Source: Larkinella terrae
GTDB taxonomy: Bacteria > Bacteroidota > Bacteroidia > Cytophagales > Spirosomataceae
Assembly: GCF_009668025.1 (NCBI RefSeq)
Contig: NZ_WJXZ01000002.1
Location: 503,216 to 567,215 of the forward strand
Length of the DNA stretch: 64,000 bases
Reading direction: 5' to 3'
The first letter of the stretch is position 1, and every line of letters begins with the position of its first letter. The notes under the pieces are model-generated. The model was not told the DNA's origin. It ran no database searches and worked only from the letters and a program-made list of their open reading frames with translations. Positions 45,749 to 54,573 of this stretch are shown here, piece after piece. Both the position numbers and the translations under genes were made by a program.

Positions 45749-47605
45749 TCACTTTTCAAGCACTTCCACCAGGTTTTGGGCCGCCCGCACATCATAGGCT
45801 TCGTTAACGGCATTCGGCGACGGATTTTTCGGGATCAACGCCCGGGCCGCTTCCCGCGCGGGAGCCGCGTCCGGGCCAATCGCTAAGAGTGCGTTCAGCG
45901 CCTGAAGCCGCACCGGACGGCTGGAACTGGACAACGCTTTTTGGAGTGCCGCCACCGCTTCGGCGGTTTCGCCAAGCTGGTACAAGGCTTCCGCAGCCGC
46001 CACCTGCACGGTTTCTTCGTCGTCCTGAAGCCGTTGCTGCAAGGCGGTTTTCGCCGGAACCAGTTTCAGCACCGTGCAGCCCGTAGCCGCCCAGTACCGG
46101 ACAATGGGATCGGGATCGGCCAGCCGGTCAATCAGTTCCCTGCCATCGCCCGGCTGGCGCGACGACGCCAGGGTGGCGGTTTCGATGACCCGGTTCCGGT
46201 TATACTTTCCGCTGCGAGCGTAATCGTACAAAGGCGTTTTTTCGGCAATCCGGGCGAGCAGGGTTTCGGGAATAAAACCTACATCCTGGCTCTGCCGAAG
46301 CCATTGTTCGTTGGCGTTCCGCAACCGGGTCAATTCCTTGGCATAGCGCGGGTCGGTAGCCAGGTTGTGAATGTTGTCGGGATCGGCAATCGCATCGTAC
46401 AATTCCTCCGCCGGTTTGGGTATCCAGAACCGGGCCTGCGTCTCGTTCAGCCGACCGGCTTTGAACTCGGCTTCCCAGGACGGAATCGACGGCGCTCTCC
46501 ACAAATAATCGAGGTGCTGGCCGTAAATCCGGTGCGGCAAATAGTTGCGGATGTAGCGAAACTTCTTGTCCCGCACCGAGCGCGACAGGTCGATGGCTTC
46601 GTCCATTCGCCCCCGAAAACCGTAGGCGTATTGGCGTTCCGGTTTTTGCTGTGTTCCCAGAAACGCCTGTCCCTGCATATAGTCCGGGATTTTAATACCG
46701 ACCAGACTCAGAATCGTGGGGGCAAAATCCAGAAACGTCACCAGTTGATCAGTTTGCGAGCTGGGTTTTGCCTTGGCCAGATGGGCGTATTTTTTGGGCA
46801 AATGCACCACCAGCGGCACATGCAGTCCCGATTCGTACATAAACCGCTTGCTACGGCCCAGCACCCCGCCGTTGTCGGCGTAATAGAAGACGATGGTGTT
46901 GTCGGCCAGTCCGGCTTCCCGCAACTCGGTCAGGAGTTTGCCCAGTTGCCGGTCCATTTCCTCCACCTTGTCGTAATACTGCGCCCAGTCGTGCTTGAAC
47001 TCGGTCGTTCGCGGGTGGTACGGCGGAATCGGCGCTTTCTCCGGGTCGTGGTGGAGCGAAGCCGCAGGCTGGTGCAGCGAACTTTCGTGCGAAACGTTGA
47101 GGTTGAAAACCGCAAAAAACGGCTGGCCCGGCTGGCGGTTTTTGTACGTTGCCGCATTGCTCGACTCGTTCCAGGCGTCGGGCTGCTCGACCGTGTTGTA
47201 ATCTTTTTTGGCATTATTCGTCGTGTAATAGCCCGCTTCCCGCAGATACTTCGGGAAAAACTTCACAAACGACGGCACCGGATTCGTGCTCCGCATGTGC
47301 TCGGTCCCGAGCGAGGGCGGATACATGCCCGTAATCAGTGTGTTGCGCGAGGGAGCGCAAACCGGGGCGGTTGAAAACGCATTTTTGTACAGAATGCTTT
47401 CTTTGGCAAACCGGTCGATATTCGGCGTCGTCGCGTACGGATTGCCGTAACAGCCGATCAGGGAGGTATTGTTGTCCTCACTAACAATCCAGAGGATGTT
47501 GGGCCGGTCGACGGGCGTCTGGGCTATCACCAAAACCGGGATGCTCAGAACGGTCAGACAAAGCACCGTCCGGGCCAGCAGGTTCTTCAACAATTTTCTT
47601 TTCAT
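45749..47605 (-). CDS. S1 sulfatase with C-terminal HEAT-like repeats
   Basis: 618 residues from ATG 47605, which gives a clean signal peptide (LLARTVLCLTVLSIPVLVIAQ); the in-frame ATG at 47650 adds 15 residues before it. Sulfatase part: VSEDNN metal pair, formylglycine signature C83-A-P-S-R87, YYADNGGVLGRSK. The final ~130 residues are helical HEAT/PBS-lyase-like repeats (DPDPIVRYWAATGCTVL, then DDEETVQVAAAEALYQLGET and SRPVRLQALNALLAIGPDA), a protein- or ligand-binding add-on seen in some Bacteroidota and planctomycete sulfatases. The core resembles the heparan-sulfatase-like branch. Confidence 0.9.
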   Translation of the reverse strand: MKRKLLKNLLARTVLCLTVLSIPVLVIAQTPVDRPNILWIVSEDNNTSLIGCYGNPYATTPNIDRFAKESILYKNAFSTAPVCAPSRNTLITGMYPPSLGTEHMRSTNPVPSFVKFFPKYLREAGYYTTNNAKKDYNTVEQPDAWNESSNAATYKNRQPGQPFFAVFNLNVSHESSLHQPAASLHHDPEKAPIPPYHPRTTEFKHDWAQYYDKVEEMDRQLGKLLTELREAGLADNTIVFYYADNGGVLGRSKRFMYESGLHVPLVVHLPKKYAHLAKAKPSSQTDQLVTFLDFAPTILSLVGIKIPDYMQGQAFLGTQQKPERQYAYGFRGRMDEAIDLSRSVRDKKFRYIRNYLPHRIYGQHLDYLWRAPSIPSWEAEFKAGRLNETQARFWIPKPAEELYDAIADPDNIHNLATDPRYAKELTRLRNANEQWLRQSQDVGFIPETLLARIAEKTPLYDYARSGKYNRNRVIETATLASSRQPGDGRELIDRLADPDPIVRYWAATGCTVLKLVPAKTALQQRLQDDEETVQVAAAEALYQLGETAEAVAALQKALSSSSRPVRLQALNALLAIGPDAAPAREAARALIPKNPSPNAVNEAYDVRAAQNLVEVLEK

Positions 47606-47637
47606 ACGTCCGGTAGCTTCAAGGGTTTTCGTCAGGG

Positions 47638-47976
47638 CTACTTGCCCCAATTGGGTTTTCCAAAATTCAGAAAGTCATGGTATTTTTTCATCTCATTGAC
47701 CAGCCGTGTTTCCAACTGTTGTTTTTTCCGGCGAAAAGCCGGATCGCCAGCCAGGTTGCGGGTTTCGTAAGGGGCCTTGTTGAGGTCGAGCAACTGCGTG
47801 GTTTGCTGCTGCTTCAGGTTGTATTTGATCAGCTTCCGGTTGTTGGCAGTCCGAACGGCGCGATCAGAATACAACACCAGCACGTTGACCGGTTTTTTCT
47901 GCGCAAAAACCGGGTGCACAAAACCGCTCAGGGTGATGGGTAAAAAACCAGGAAACCGTTTGGAACTGGATTGCAT
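47638..47976 (-). pseudogene. Sulfatase relic with internal deletion
   Basis: 112 residues from ATG 47976 (an upstream ATG at 48024 is possible). Residues 1-38 are a signal peptide followed by the first sulfatase strand (PVNVLVLYSD), and residues 39-112 match the C-terminal end of a sulfatase (RAVRTANNRKLIKYNLK, then LLDLNKAPYETRNLAGDP). The ~350-400 residues between, including the formylglycine site, are absent, and the frame is kept across the joint. It cannot be a sulfatase. It lies 32 nt upstream of the intact HEAT-bearing sulfatase. Confidence 0.8.
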
Positions 47977-48034
47977 GGAAAAGAGTACGGTATTGGTAAA
48001 ATGTTGTGATTTTGAACTTTCCATTTTGCCCGAT

Positions 48035-48055
48035 TTGCCCCCAACCCCCTGAAGG
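48035..48055. repeat. Half copy of REP-like element
   Basis: The word TTGCCCCCAACCCCCTGAAGG matches one arm of the full element at 48190-48257 and 51335-51404, but the complementary arm is missing. It lies just upstream of the sulfatase relic. Confidence 0.6.
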
Positions 48056-48099
48056 CCGGGCGGCCGGTGCCGGAGCCTGGTAAACTAAAAGCGTACTAG

Positions 48100-48164
48100 T
48101 TAGACAAGCTTTAAAAAGGCCGAAACGGGTTTGCTAAATTTCGCCTTTTTTTAAGCCTGTCTAA
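48100..48164. repeat. 26-bp imperfect inverted repeat
   Basis: Arms 48100-48125 and 48139-48164 (TTAGACA.GCTT.AAAAAGGC.GAAA) match at about 22 of 26 positions; 13-nt loop. Terminator or remnant of a small element. Confidence 0.5.
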
Positions 48165-48189
48165 ATTTTATACTTTCCCTTCTTTCGCG

Positions 48190-48257
48190 TTGCCCCCAAC
48201 CCCCTAAAGGGGGCTTTAGCACACCAATTAAAGCCCCCTTTAGGGGGTTGGGGGCAA
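48190..48257. repeat. REP-like palindrome, 29-bp perfect stem
   Basis: Arms 48190-48218 and 48229-48257, perfectly complementary, 10-nt loop; arm sequence begins TTGCCCCCAACCCCCTAAAG. It follows the desaturase gene and could act as its terminator or mRNA-end protector. A near-identical element lies between susC and susD. Confidence 0.75.
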
Positions 48258-48293
48258 TATAGAAAACAGGCTTTACTATTTTTGGACAATCTC

Positions 48294-49238
48294 TTACATC
48301 ACTTTCAATTCCGGTTCGCCATAAAGTGACCCGGTGGTAATGACCGGCGCAGAAACTGGCAGTGACGCTTTCTCATCCTCTTTCACCATCGGGCCGTTCT
48401 TCGCCAGTTCGCTGCCTTCTTTTTTCGATTTCAGGATCGGCCACATAAACTGGGCGTACCATTCTTCCTGCTGGTAATGCGAAATCCCGTACGACTTCGG
48501 GTACTGCCGGGTGATCAAACCGGTGCCGAAAATAACATCCCACAGGAAAAACATGTTGCCAAAATTACCTTTATAATGCCCCACGCCGTCGTCGGTGGTA
48601 TCGGCGTGGTGGGCGTGGTGCGTGGCTGGCGTCGAGATCAGGCGCTCCAATACCCAGGCCACCGGATGCAGCCACCGGTTTTCGTAAAACGGTTTGTCCC
48701 AGGGAATGCTGGAATGGGCCAGCGTGGTAATCAGCGACTTGATGCCGCGCACAAACAAAGCCGGATAGCCCAGGCCCAGGAAAACTAAAACCGCCGTCAG
48801 GTAAGTCTGCGAGAAGAACATGGTGTAGATGACATTCTGACGGCTGGCCATCGCCATGCCCATGTACGGCGCGGAGTGGTGCGTCCGGTGAAACCGCCAG
48901 AGAAACGGTACCTCGTGGTGCAGCCGGTGATACCAGTATTGCGTCAGGTCGTCGGCCACGGCGATGATGGCAAAACCCCACCAGAACGGCACCCAGTCGA
49001 ACGCATTTTTGTAATCGCCGAGCACATACGGCAGGAATTGCAGCGTGTAATACGTCGTCAGCGGCCGGATGACCAGCTTGGGAAGCGTGAAGCAGGCAAT
49101 GTCCAGCAACTTTTCGTTCGTGTTCCAGTGGTGCTTGTACAGACCGAGTGAAAATTCGACAACGCCCAACAGCAGCACCAGCGTGGGCAATCCCCAGGAA
49201 CTGAGATTGCGAAAAACTTCTTCAAAAAACATAATCAT
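48294..49238 (-). CDS. Sterol desaturase / fatty acid hydroxylase family protein
   Basis: 314 residues, several membrane helices. The di-iron histidine boxes are present: YHRLHHE, HRTHHS and HHAHHADTTDDGVGHY with GNFGNMFFLWDVIFGT, all normal for the superfamily, which hydroxylates or desaturates lipids using oxygen. The start at 49238 follows a 55-residue membrane protein by 25 nt. Its place in a SusC/SusD operon is unusual; its substrate could be a membrane lipid or the imported molecule. Confidence 0.9.
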   Translation of the reverse strand: MIMFFEEVFRNLSSWGLPTLVLLLGVVEFSLGLYKHHWNTNEKLLDIACFTLPKLVIRPLTTYYTLQFLPYVLGDYKNAFDWVPFWWGFAIIAVADDLTQYWYHRLHHEVPFLWRFHRTHHSAPYMGMAMASRQNVIYTMFFSQTYLTAVLVFLGLGYPALFVRGIKSLITTLAHSSIPWDKPFYENRWLHPVAWVLERLISTPATHHAHHADTTDDGVGHYKGNFGNMFFLWDVIFGTGLITRQYPKSYGISHYQQEEWYAQFMWPILKSKKEGSELAKNGPMVKEDEKASLPVSAPVITTGSLYGEPELKVM

Positions 49239-49263
49239 AGCTTTCGATTTTAAGGGTGGTTAC

Positions 49264-49431
49264 TTACTTCTTGGTTACAAGCTGCGTTTTCTTTTGGGCC
49301 TTCTTCTCCCAGGGCCGCTGCCCGGTGAAATAGAAGGTGATAAACATGAGCAGCACCGGCAGGGCGTACAAAAAGACGCTTAACAGGGCGTTCCGGACGA
49401 TGCGTCGCGCAATGCGGGGTTCCATTTTCAT
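49264..49431 (-). CDS. 55-residue single-pass membrane protein
   Basis: Frame from ATG 49431 to TAA 49264. Basic N-terminus (EPRIARRIVRN), one hydrophobic segment (about 15-34, LLSVFLYALPVLLMFITFYF), then a Lys-rich tail (EKKAQKKTQL). It sits 25 nt before the desaturase start, downstream of the 53-residue gene. No homology recognised; likely a small membrane partner of the desaturase or of the import system. Confidence 0.55.
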   Translation of the reverse strand: MKMEPRIARRIVRNALLSVFLYALPVLLMFITFYFTGQRPWEKKAQKKTQLVTKK

Positions 49432-49570
49432 GCGTTTTAACGGTTTACAGTTTTCGGTATACGGTATACGGTTTTCGGTTTATGATGCGGTTCTTTGCCG
49501 GAGCCGACGCGTTCTTATTAAAGCTTACGTCAGCCACCGAAGCGTCGGCCCAGTGAAAACCGTACACCGC

Positions 49571-49732
49571 TCATGGGTGGCTGGCATGCGTGGACTGGGG
49601 GGGGCGGTGCAGCAGGTGCTGCGTCAGGCGCAGGCCCCAGAACAGAATCAGAAAGGGAATCAGGGTGACCAGGATGCCGACGGCAATCTTTTTTGCCAGC
49701 AGAACCAGGTCGGATCGGTTCAGGAATTCCAT
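49571..49732 (-). CDS. 53-residue single-pass membrane protein
   Basis: Frame from ATG 49732 to TGA 49571, starting 23 nt after the susD stop. One hydrophobic segment at about 14-37 (KKIAVGILVTLIPFLILFWG) and a His/Pro-rich tail (HLLHRPPQSTHASHP). No homology recognised. The tight spacing to susD supports translation. The 139-bp gap after it contains a tandem GGTATACGGTATACGG and no gene. Confidence 0.55.
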   Translation of the reverse strand: MEFLNRSDLVLLAKKIAVGILVTLIPFLILFWGLRLTQHLLHRPPQSTHASHP

Positions 49733-49755
49733 GCGTTTGTTGGTTAAGTGGTTGA

Positions 49756-51321
49756 TTACCAGGCCGGATTTTGGGTCAGCAGGGCGTTGTTGTCGAGTTC
49801 GGATTGCGGAATGGGATACAGCCGGTTTTTCTCCGTCGCATTCGTTTTGCCCACCTTGTGCAGGTTCCGGACGAACGTGCTGTTGCCACTGGCGTCCTTT
49901 TGCCGGATCAGGTCGAACCAGCGCTGGTATTCGAATACGAGTTCGAGCCGCCGATCCAGGTAAACCGCTTCGCGGAACTGATCTTTGGTCAGGTCCGGGG
50001 CTAAATCCGGCAAACCGGCCCGGTTCCGAACCCGGTTCAGCGACTTGTAGGCCTTGGCCGTCGGGCCGTTGGCTTCGTTTTCGGCTTCGGCGTGAATCAG
50101 CAGCAGTTCGGCATACCGGAGAATCGGTACGTTGGCGGCCGATTCACTGGTGACGGCGGTCGAGTTCGGGTCCCACCACTTGTTGAAAAACGGCGTCGAA
50201 TCGTTCGAAACGGCTGCGTTGGCGATGGGCAGCGCGTATTTGCGGCCGTTGGTCGGACTGGTAAAGCTGGTGACGAACGTCGCCCGTTTCCGTTTGTCGC
50301 CGGGTTGGTACAGCTTGTAGATGCTGAAAAACTTGTCGCTGCCTTCCGTATAAAACCGCACCATGTGGGCGTAGTTGCCGCTCAGGCCGGGGATCGACGA
50401 AAGGATCGTGCGCGGACTTTCGTTGTTGCCCTGATTGAGTGAGTTCGACTTGAACTGGGCCGAGAAAATGTGTTCGGCGCCATTTTTGGTTGCGGGCAGA
50501 AATACATCTGCGTAGTTCGCAAACAGGTTGTAGCTGTACGGTCCGGTGCCACCATCCGCCGACGACAGCACTTCCTCCGCTTTTTTAACGGCATCCTGGT
50601 AATGCGACGCGATGTTGAGCGGCTGCGATGCTTTGGTCAGGTACACTTTCGCCAGTAACGCTTTGGCGGCTCCCTGCGTAGCCCGGCCTACATCGGGGGC
50701 ACTGTACGAAGCGGGCAAAACCGTGGCCGCTTCGGTCAGGTCTTTTTCAATCTGCTCGTAAATTTTGGCCGAGGGCGACTTGGCCACGGCGTAATCCGAG
50801 GCCGAGATAAATTTCTGGTATTCCGTAATCAGCGGCACATCGCCGTATAAACGTACCAGGTTGAAGTAGTACAGCGCCCGCAGAAATTTCGTTTCGCCCA
50901 GCAGGCGGTTTTTCACGCTCGCATCAAACTCGATCGTCGGTATTTTTTCGAGCGCGACATTCGCCTTTTTAATGGCGGCATAATGCTGCTGCCAGATTTC
51001 GTACACCCGTAGGTTGGTTGAGGAGTGGGCCAGCACCGACAACGACCGCACGTCGGGATTGGTAGCGCCCGGCCCCGGATCTTCGTCGTCCCCGGCCATG
51101 TTCATGCCGGTATTGAACAGCGTGTTGTAAGGTGTCTGAATGGAGCTTCCGCCCGAATTCAGAAAGAAATAAACCGCATTGACCGCGTTGATGGCGTCGG
51201 CCTGGGTTTTGTAATATTGATCTTCCGATTGAAACGCTTCCGGGCTTTCGTTCAGAAACTCGGAGCAGGAGGCCGTCGCCAACGCGATCAAGGCAACGGC
51301 AGTATATTTTAAAGCTTTCAT
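49756..51321 (-). CDS. SusD/RagB-family outer-membrane binding lipoprotein
   Basis: 521 residues; lipobox ATASC with Cys19 and the C-terminal SusD signatures (YAELLLIHAEAENEANG, then NRVRNRAGLP and RRLELVFEYQRWFDLIR, ending YPIPQSELDNN.LLTQNP). It caps the SusC transporter on the cell surface and binds the substrate. It lies 86 nt downstream of susC with a 27-bp-stem hairpin between them. Confidence 0.95.
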   Translation of the reverse strand: MKALKYTAVALIALATASCSEFLNESPEAFQSEDQYYKTQADAINAVNAVYFFLNSGGSSIQTPYNTLFNTGMNMAGDDEDPGPGATNPDVRSLSVLAHSSTNLRVYEIWQQHYAAIKKANVALEKIPTIEFDASVKNRLLGETKFLRALYYFNLVRLYGDVPLITEYQKFISASDYAVAKSPSAKIYEQIEKDLTEAATVLPASYSAPDVGRATQGAAKALLAKVYLTKASQPLNIASHYQDAVKKAEEVLSSADGGTGPYSYNLFANYADVFLPATKNGAEHIFSAQFKSNSLNQGNNESPRTILSSIPGLSGNYAHMVRFYTEGSDKFFSIYKLYQPGDKRKRATFVTSFTSPTNGRKYALPIANAAVSNDSTPFFNKWWDPNSTAVTSESAANVPILRYAELLLIHAEAENEANGPTAKAYKSLNRVRNRAGLPDLAPDLTKDQFREAVYLDRRLELVFEYQRWFDLIRQKDASGNSTFVRNLHKVGKTNATEKNRLYPIPQSELDNNALLTQNPAW

Positions 51322-51334
51322 AGTGGTTCGACTT

Positions 51335-51404
51335 TTGCCCCCAACCCCCTGAAGGGGGCTTAAGCTTCTGGATTTTAAAGCCCCCTTCAGGGGGTTGGGG
51401 GCAA
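51335..51404. repeat. REP-like palindrome between susC and susD
   Basis: Arms 51335-51361 and 51378-51404, 27-bp perfect stem, same family as 48190-48257. On the coding (minus) strand no T-run follows, so it is not a standard terminator; it may stabilise the susC message or adjust the SusC:SusD ratio. Confidence 0.7.
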
Positions 51405-51407
51405 TTT

Positions 51408-54400
51408 TTAAAATGACAGGGAAATACCAGCCTGGTAGGATTTGCTGTTCGGATACACGCCCGAATCCACGCCTTTGTTGATCAGCGACTGGCCGTTCAG
51501 GCTCACTTCCGGGTCGTAGCCGGTGTAGTTGGTCCAGGTCGCGGCATTCTGGGCTGAAACGTAAACGCGCAGGTTGGTGATTCGTGCCTTGGCGAGCAGG
51601 CTTTTGGGAATCGAATAGCCCAGCGAGATGTTTTTCAGCCGCACGTACGTGCCGTCTTCAATGAAGCGGTCGGAGATCGTGATGGCCGGGTCCTGGTAGG
51701 CGGCTTTCACGTCCGTGTTCGTGTTGGTCGGAGTCCAGCGGTTGAGTAGGTCGCGCGACGCGTTGACGTAGCCGGTTCCCAATTCCAGGTTCGCCCGGTT
51801 TTCGTTGTAAATCTTCCCGCCAAAAGTGCCCTGGAAGAAAACCGTCAGGTCGAAACCTTTGTAACTGAACGTGTTGGTCAACCCGGCCGTAAAACCGGGT
51901 TGGTTGGCAATCACGATGCGGTCGCCAGCCTGCGTGATCACGCCGTCGCCGTTGATGTCTTTGTATTTCTGCCCACCCGGGCTTTTGTTGGCCTGGGGCG
52001 TCAGAGCCGCATCGCCGTTCTGAATCACGCCGTCGGTCTGGTAAACAATGAACGAGCCCAGCGGATAGCCCACTTTGGCAATCGAAGGCGCGGAAATCAC
52101 CGGAATGATCTGATCGACGCCGTTGCCCAGGCTCAGAATTTTGTTCGTGTTTTTCGAATACACCAGAATGGTATTCCATTTCAGATCGCCGGTCAGGTTG
52201 CGCGAGTTGACGTACAACTCAATGCCCTGATTCGAAACCGCCCCGATGTTCTGGTAGATCGTGGAGGCCTGTCCGCCGTAAAAGTTGGACAAACCCGACG
52301 AGCCCGGCACCGTCCGCGACAGCAGCAGATCGGTGGTTTTTTTGTAGTAATAATCGGCCACGACCTGAATGCGGTTGTTGAGCAGCCCGACATCGACCCC
52401 GGCATCGACCTGGAACGTTTTCTCCCAGCCCAGATCGGGGTTCGGAACGGTGTTCGGAGCAAAACCGGAAACCGTGGTGTTGGAGAAATTGTACCGGAAA
52501 TAGCTCAGTTGCGACAGCGACTGGTACGGCGGAATGCTTTGGTTTCCGGTTAAACCGGCGCTCAGCCGGAACTTGAGTAAACTGATTTTCTGGACGTTCT
52601 TGAAAAAGGCCTCGTTGTTTACGTTCCAGCCGAAAGCCGCCGACGGAAAATAGCCCCATTTGTTGCCCTCCCCGAAGCGCGATGAACCGTCGGCCCGCAG
52701 CGTCAATGTCAGCAAATACCGGTCGTCGTACGCGTAGTTGACCCGGCCCAGATACGATGCCAGCGACCAGCGGGTGGCAAAAGAAGTAGGTGTCCGGGGC
52801 GTAATGCCGGTGCCTAAGTTGTTGTACGAAAACGCATCGGTGGCAAAACCGGCGGCTTCGGCCACGGCCCCTTTGGCGTCGGATTGCTGGGCCGTAAACC
52901 CAATCACGGCGTCGATTTTGTTCTTCGCATCGATTTCCTTGAAATAGCTAAGTGTATTCTCATTCAGCCAGTTGGTTGTAAAGGCCGACCCAACGATCGC
53001 ATTACCCTGCAGGTTCTGGCCTTCGGCGGTCGAAATCGGCAGGTAGCGGTTTTGCTTGTTATCCACCACGTCGGCCCCGAACAGTACCTTGGCCTTCAGG
53101 CCGTCGATGAGGGTATATTCGGCGGAGAGGTTGCCCAGAAACCGGTTCGTGCGGGTTTCGTTTAGCTGGTTATAGAGCGAGTTGATCGGGTTTTGCAGAC
53201 TGGATTCGAATGGGCTGTTGACCACAAACGTGCCGTCCTGCCGGTAAATCGGTAGCGCCGGGGGCGTTTGCAGGAGGTTGCCCACAATGGCCGCCGGGGC
53301 CACATCCGCTTTGCTCGTGCTGCCGGTGATGTTGGCGCTCAGCCGCAGTTTCTTGCTATAGTCGTGAATGACGTTGATCCGGGCCGTAAACCGGTTGAAA
53401 CCAGTGTTTTGCAGAATCCCGTCCTGGTTGAAATAATTGCCGGAAATGGCCAAACGCGTTTTGTCCGACCCCGACAGAATGGAAAGGCTGTGGCTCTGGA
53501 TGGCCGCTTTCCGAAAAGCGGCAGCCTGCCAGTCGGTGCCAAGGCCGGTGGTGTCAAGCGAGTAACCGATCGTGGACGGAATCGTCACGCTTTTGCCCGA
53601 ATTGCGGGCGGCATCTTTCCGCAGTTGCCACCACTCGCCAGCGTTCATCAGCGGAATCGTCCGGATTACTTCCTGAACGCCGTAATAGCCGTCGTAGGTG
53701 ATGGACGATTTTCCTTTGGCGGCATTTTTGGTGGTGATAATTACGACCCCGTTGGCGCCCCGAGAGCCGTAAATGGCCGTGGCCGAAGCATCTTTCAGCA
53801 CATCAATCGACTCAATATCAGCCGTGTTCAAGGTAGAAAGCGGGTTGATCTTCGACCCATTGGTAACGCCCGCGTCGTTCAGGGAGTAATCGTTGTTGAT
53901 CGGAAAACCGTCGATGACGTACAGCGGATCGCTGCCCGCCGTGATCGAGTTGTTCCCCCGAATCTGAACGCTGACGCCCCCGCCCGGCTGGCCGGACGTC
54001 TGGGTCACGATGGCCCCCGCGACGGCCCCCTGCAACAACCGCTCCGCCGACGCAACGGGCTGCGTCTTGATTTCGGCCGGAATGGAGGCAATGGAGCCGG
54101 TAATGTCGCTACGCTTCTGGGTTCCGTAGCCGACGACGACCAGTTCGCTGAGTTGATTCACGTTTTCGTGCAGCTCAATTTCGATGGTATTGGCAACGAC
54201 GTTGACTTCGCGGGAGACGTAGCCGATGTAGTTGACGACGAGCGTAAATGGCAGTGTCTGACCGGTTTTGAGGGCAAACTTCCCCTCGATGTCGGTGATG
54301 GCGCCGTTGGTGGTGCCTTTGATCTGGACCGAAGCACCGATCAGCGGTTCTTTCGTTTTGTCGTCGATAATCCGGCCGGTCAGGGTTGCATTGATGACTG

Positions 54401-54479
54401 GGCCGTTGTTCTGGGCGAGGAGAATCGCCGGTTGGAATAAGATGGTCAGCCACAGAAGAAAAAATAAACTTTTTTTCAT
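51408..54479 (-). CDS. SusC/RagA-family TonB-linked outer-membrane transporter
   Basis: 1023 residues. Signal peptide (LLAQ near residue 22), CarboxypepD_reg-like domain (about 33-110, GRIIDDKTKEPLIGASVQIK), TonB-box region (ELVVVGYGTQ), plug domain with QIRGNNSITAGSDPLYVIDG and ATAIYGSRGANGVVIITTK, then a ~20-strand barrel ending in AGISLSF. It imports a large or complex ligand across the outer membrane with SusD and TonB energy. It has no STN anti-sigma domain, so regulation is more likely through the upstream hybrid sensor. Confidence 0.96.
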   Translation of the reverse strand: MKKSLFFLLWLTILFQPAILLAQNNGPVINATLTGRIIDDKTKEPLIGASVQIKGTTNGAITDIEGKFALKTGQTLPFTLVVNYIGYVSREVNVVANTIEIELHENVNQLSELVVVGYGTQKRSDITGSIASIPAEIKTQPVASAERLLQGAVAGAIVTQTSGQPGGGVSVQIRGNNSITAGSDPLYVIDGFPINNDYSLNDAGVTNGSKINPLSTLNTADIESIDVLKDASATAIYGSRGANGVVIITTKNAAKGKSSITYDGYYGVQEVIRTIPLMNAGEWWQLRKDAARNSGKSVTIPSTIGYSLDTTGLGTDWQAAAFRKAAIQSHSLSILSGSDKTRLAISGNYFNQDGILQNTGFNRFTARINVIHDYSKKLRLSANITGSTSKADVAPAAIVGNLLQTPPALPIYRQDGTFVVNSPFESSLQNPINSLYNQLNETRTNRFLGNLSAEYTLIDGLKAKVLFGADVVDNKQNRYLPISTAEGQNLQGNAIVGSAFTTNWLNENTLSYFKEIDAKNKIDAVIGFTAQQSDAKGAVAEAAGFATDAFSYNNLGTGITPRTPTSFATRWSLASYLGRVNYAYDDRYLLTLTLRADGSSRFGEGNKWGYFPSAAFGWNVNNEAFFKNVQKISLLKFRLSAGLTGNQSIPPYQSLSQLSYFRYNFSNTTVSGFAPNTVPNPDLGWEKTFQVDAGVDVGLLNNRIQVVADYYYKKTTDLLLSRTVPGSSGLSNFYGGQASTIYQNIGAVSNQGIELYVNSRNLTGDLKWNTILVYSKNTNKILSLGNGVDQIIPVISAPSIAKVGYPLGSFIVYQTDGVIQNGDAALTPQANKSPGGQKYKDINGDGVITQAGDRIVIANQPGFTAGLTNTFSYKGFDLTVFFQGTFGGKIYNENRANLELGTGYVNASRDLLNRWTPTNTNTDVKAAYQDPAITISDRFIEDGTYVRLKNISLGYSIPKSLLAKARITNLRVYVSAQNAATWTNYTGYDPEVSLNGQSLINKGVDSGVYPNSKSYQAGISLSF

Positions 54480-54573
54480 TGTTTTGTACTGGTTAACTGA
54501 AAAATAAGGTGCCGTGACAGCCGCTTCAACGGTTGTCCGGAATCATTTGCCAAAGTGAGCCTTGTTTTTAACC

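Noticed and set aside
45941-47374. 477-codon plus-strand frame opposite the HEAT-bearing sulfatase
   Set aside because: Arg/Val-rich with no domain; the minus-strand sulfatase has all family motifs.
48100-48164. Interpretation as a complete insertion sequence
   Set aside because: Only 65 bp long with no coding capacity; kept as a repeat.
53268-54440. 390-codon plus-strand frame opposite susC
   Set aside because: No domain, Arg/Gly/Asn bias; susC is certain. It is not evidence for the antisense RNA idea either, since it need not be translated.
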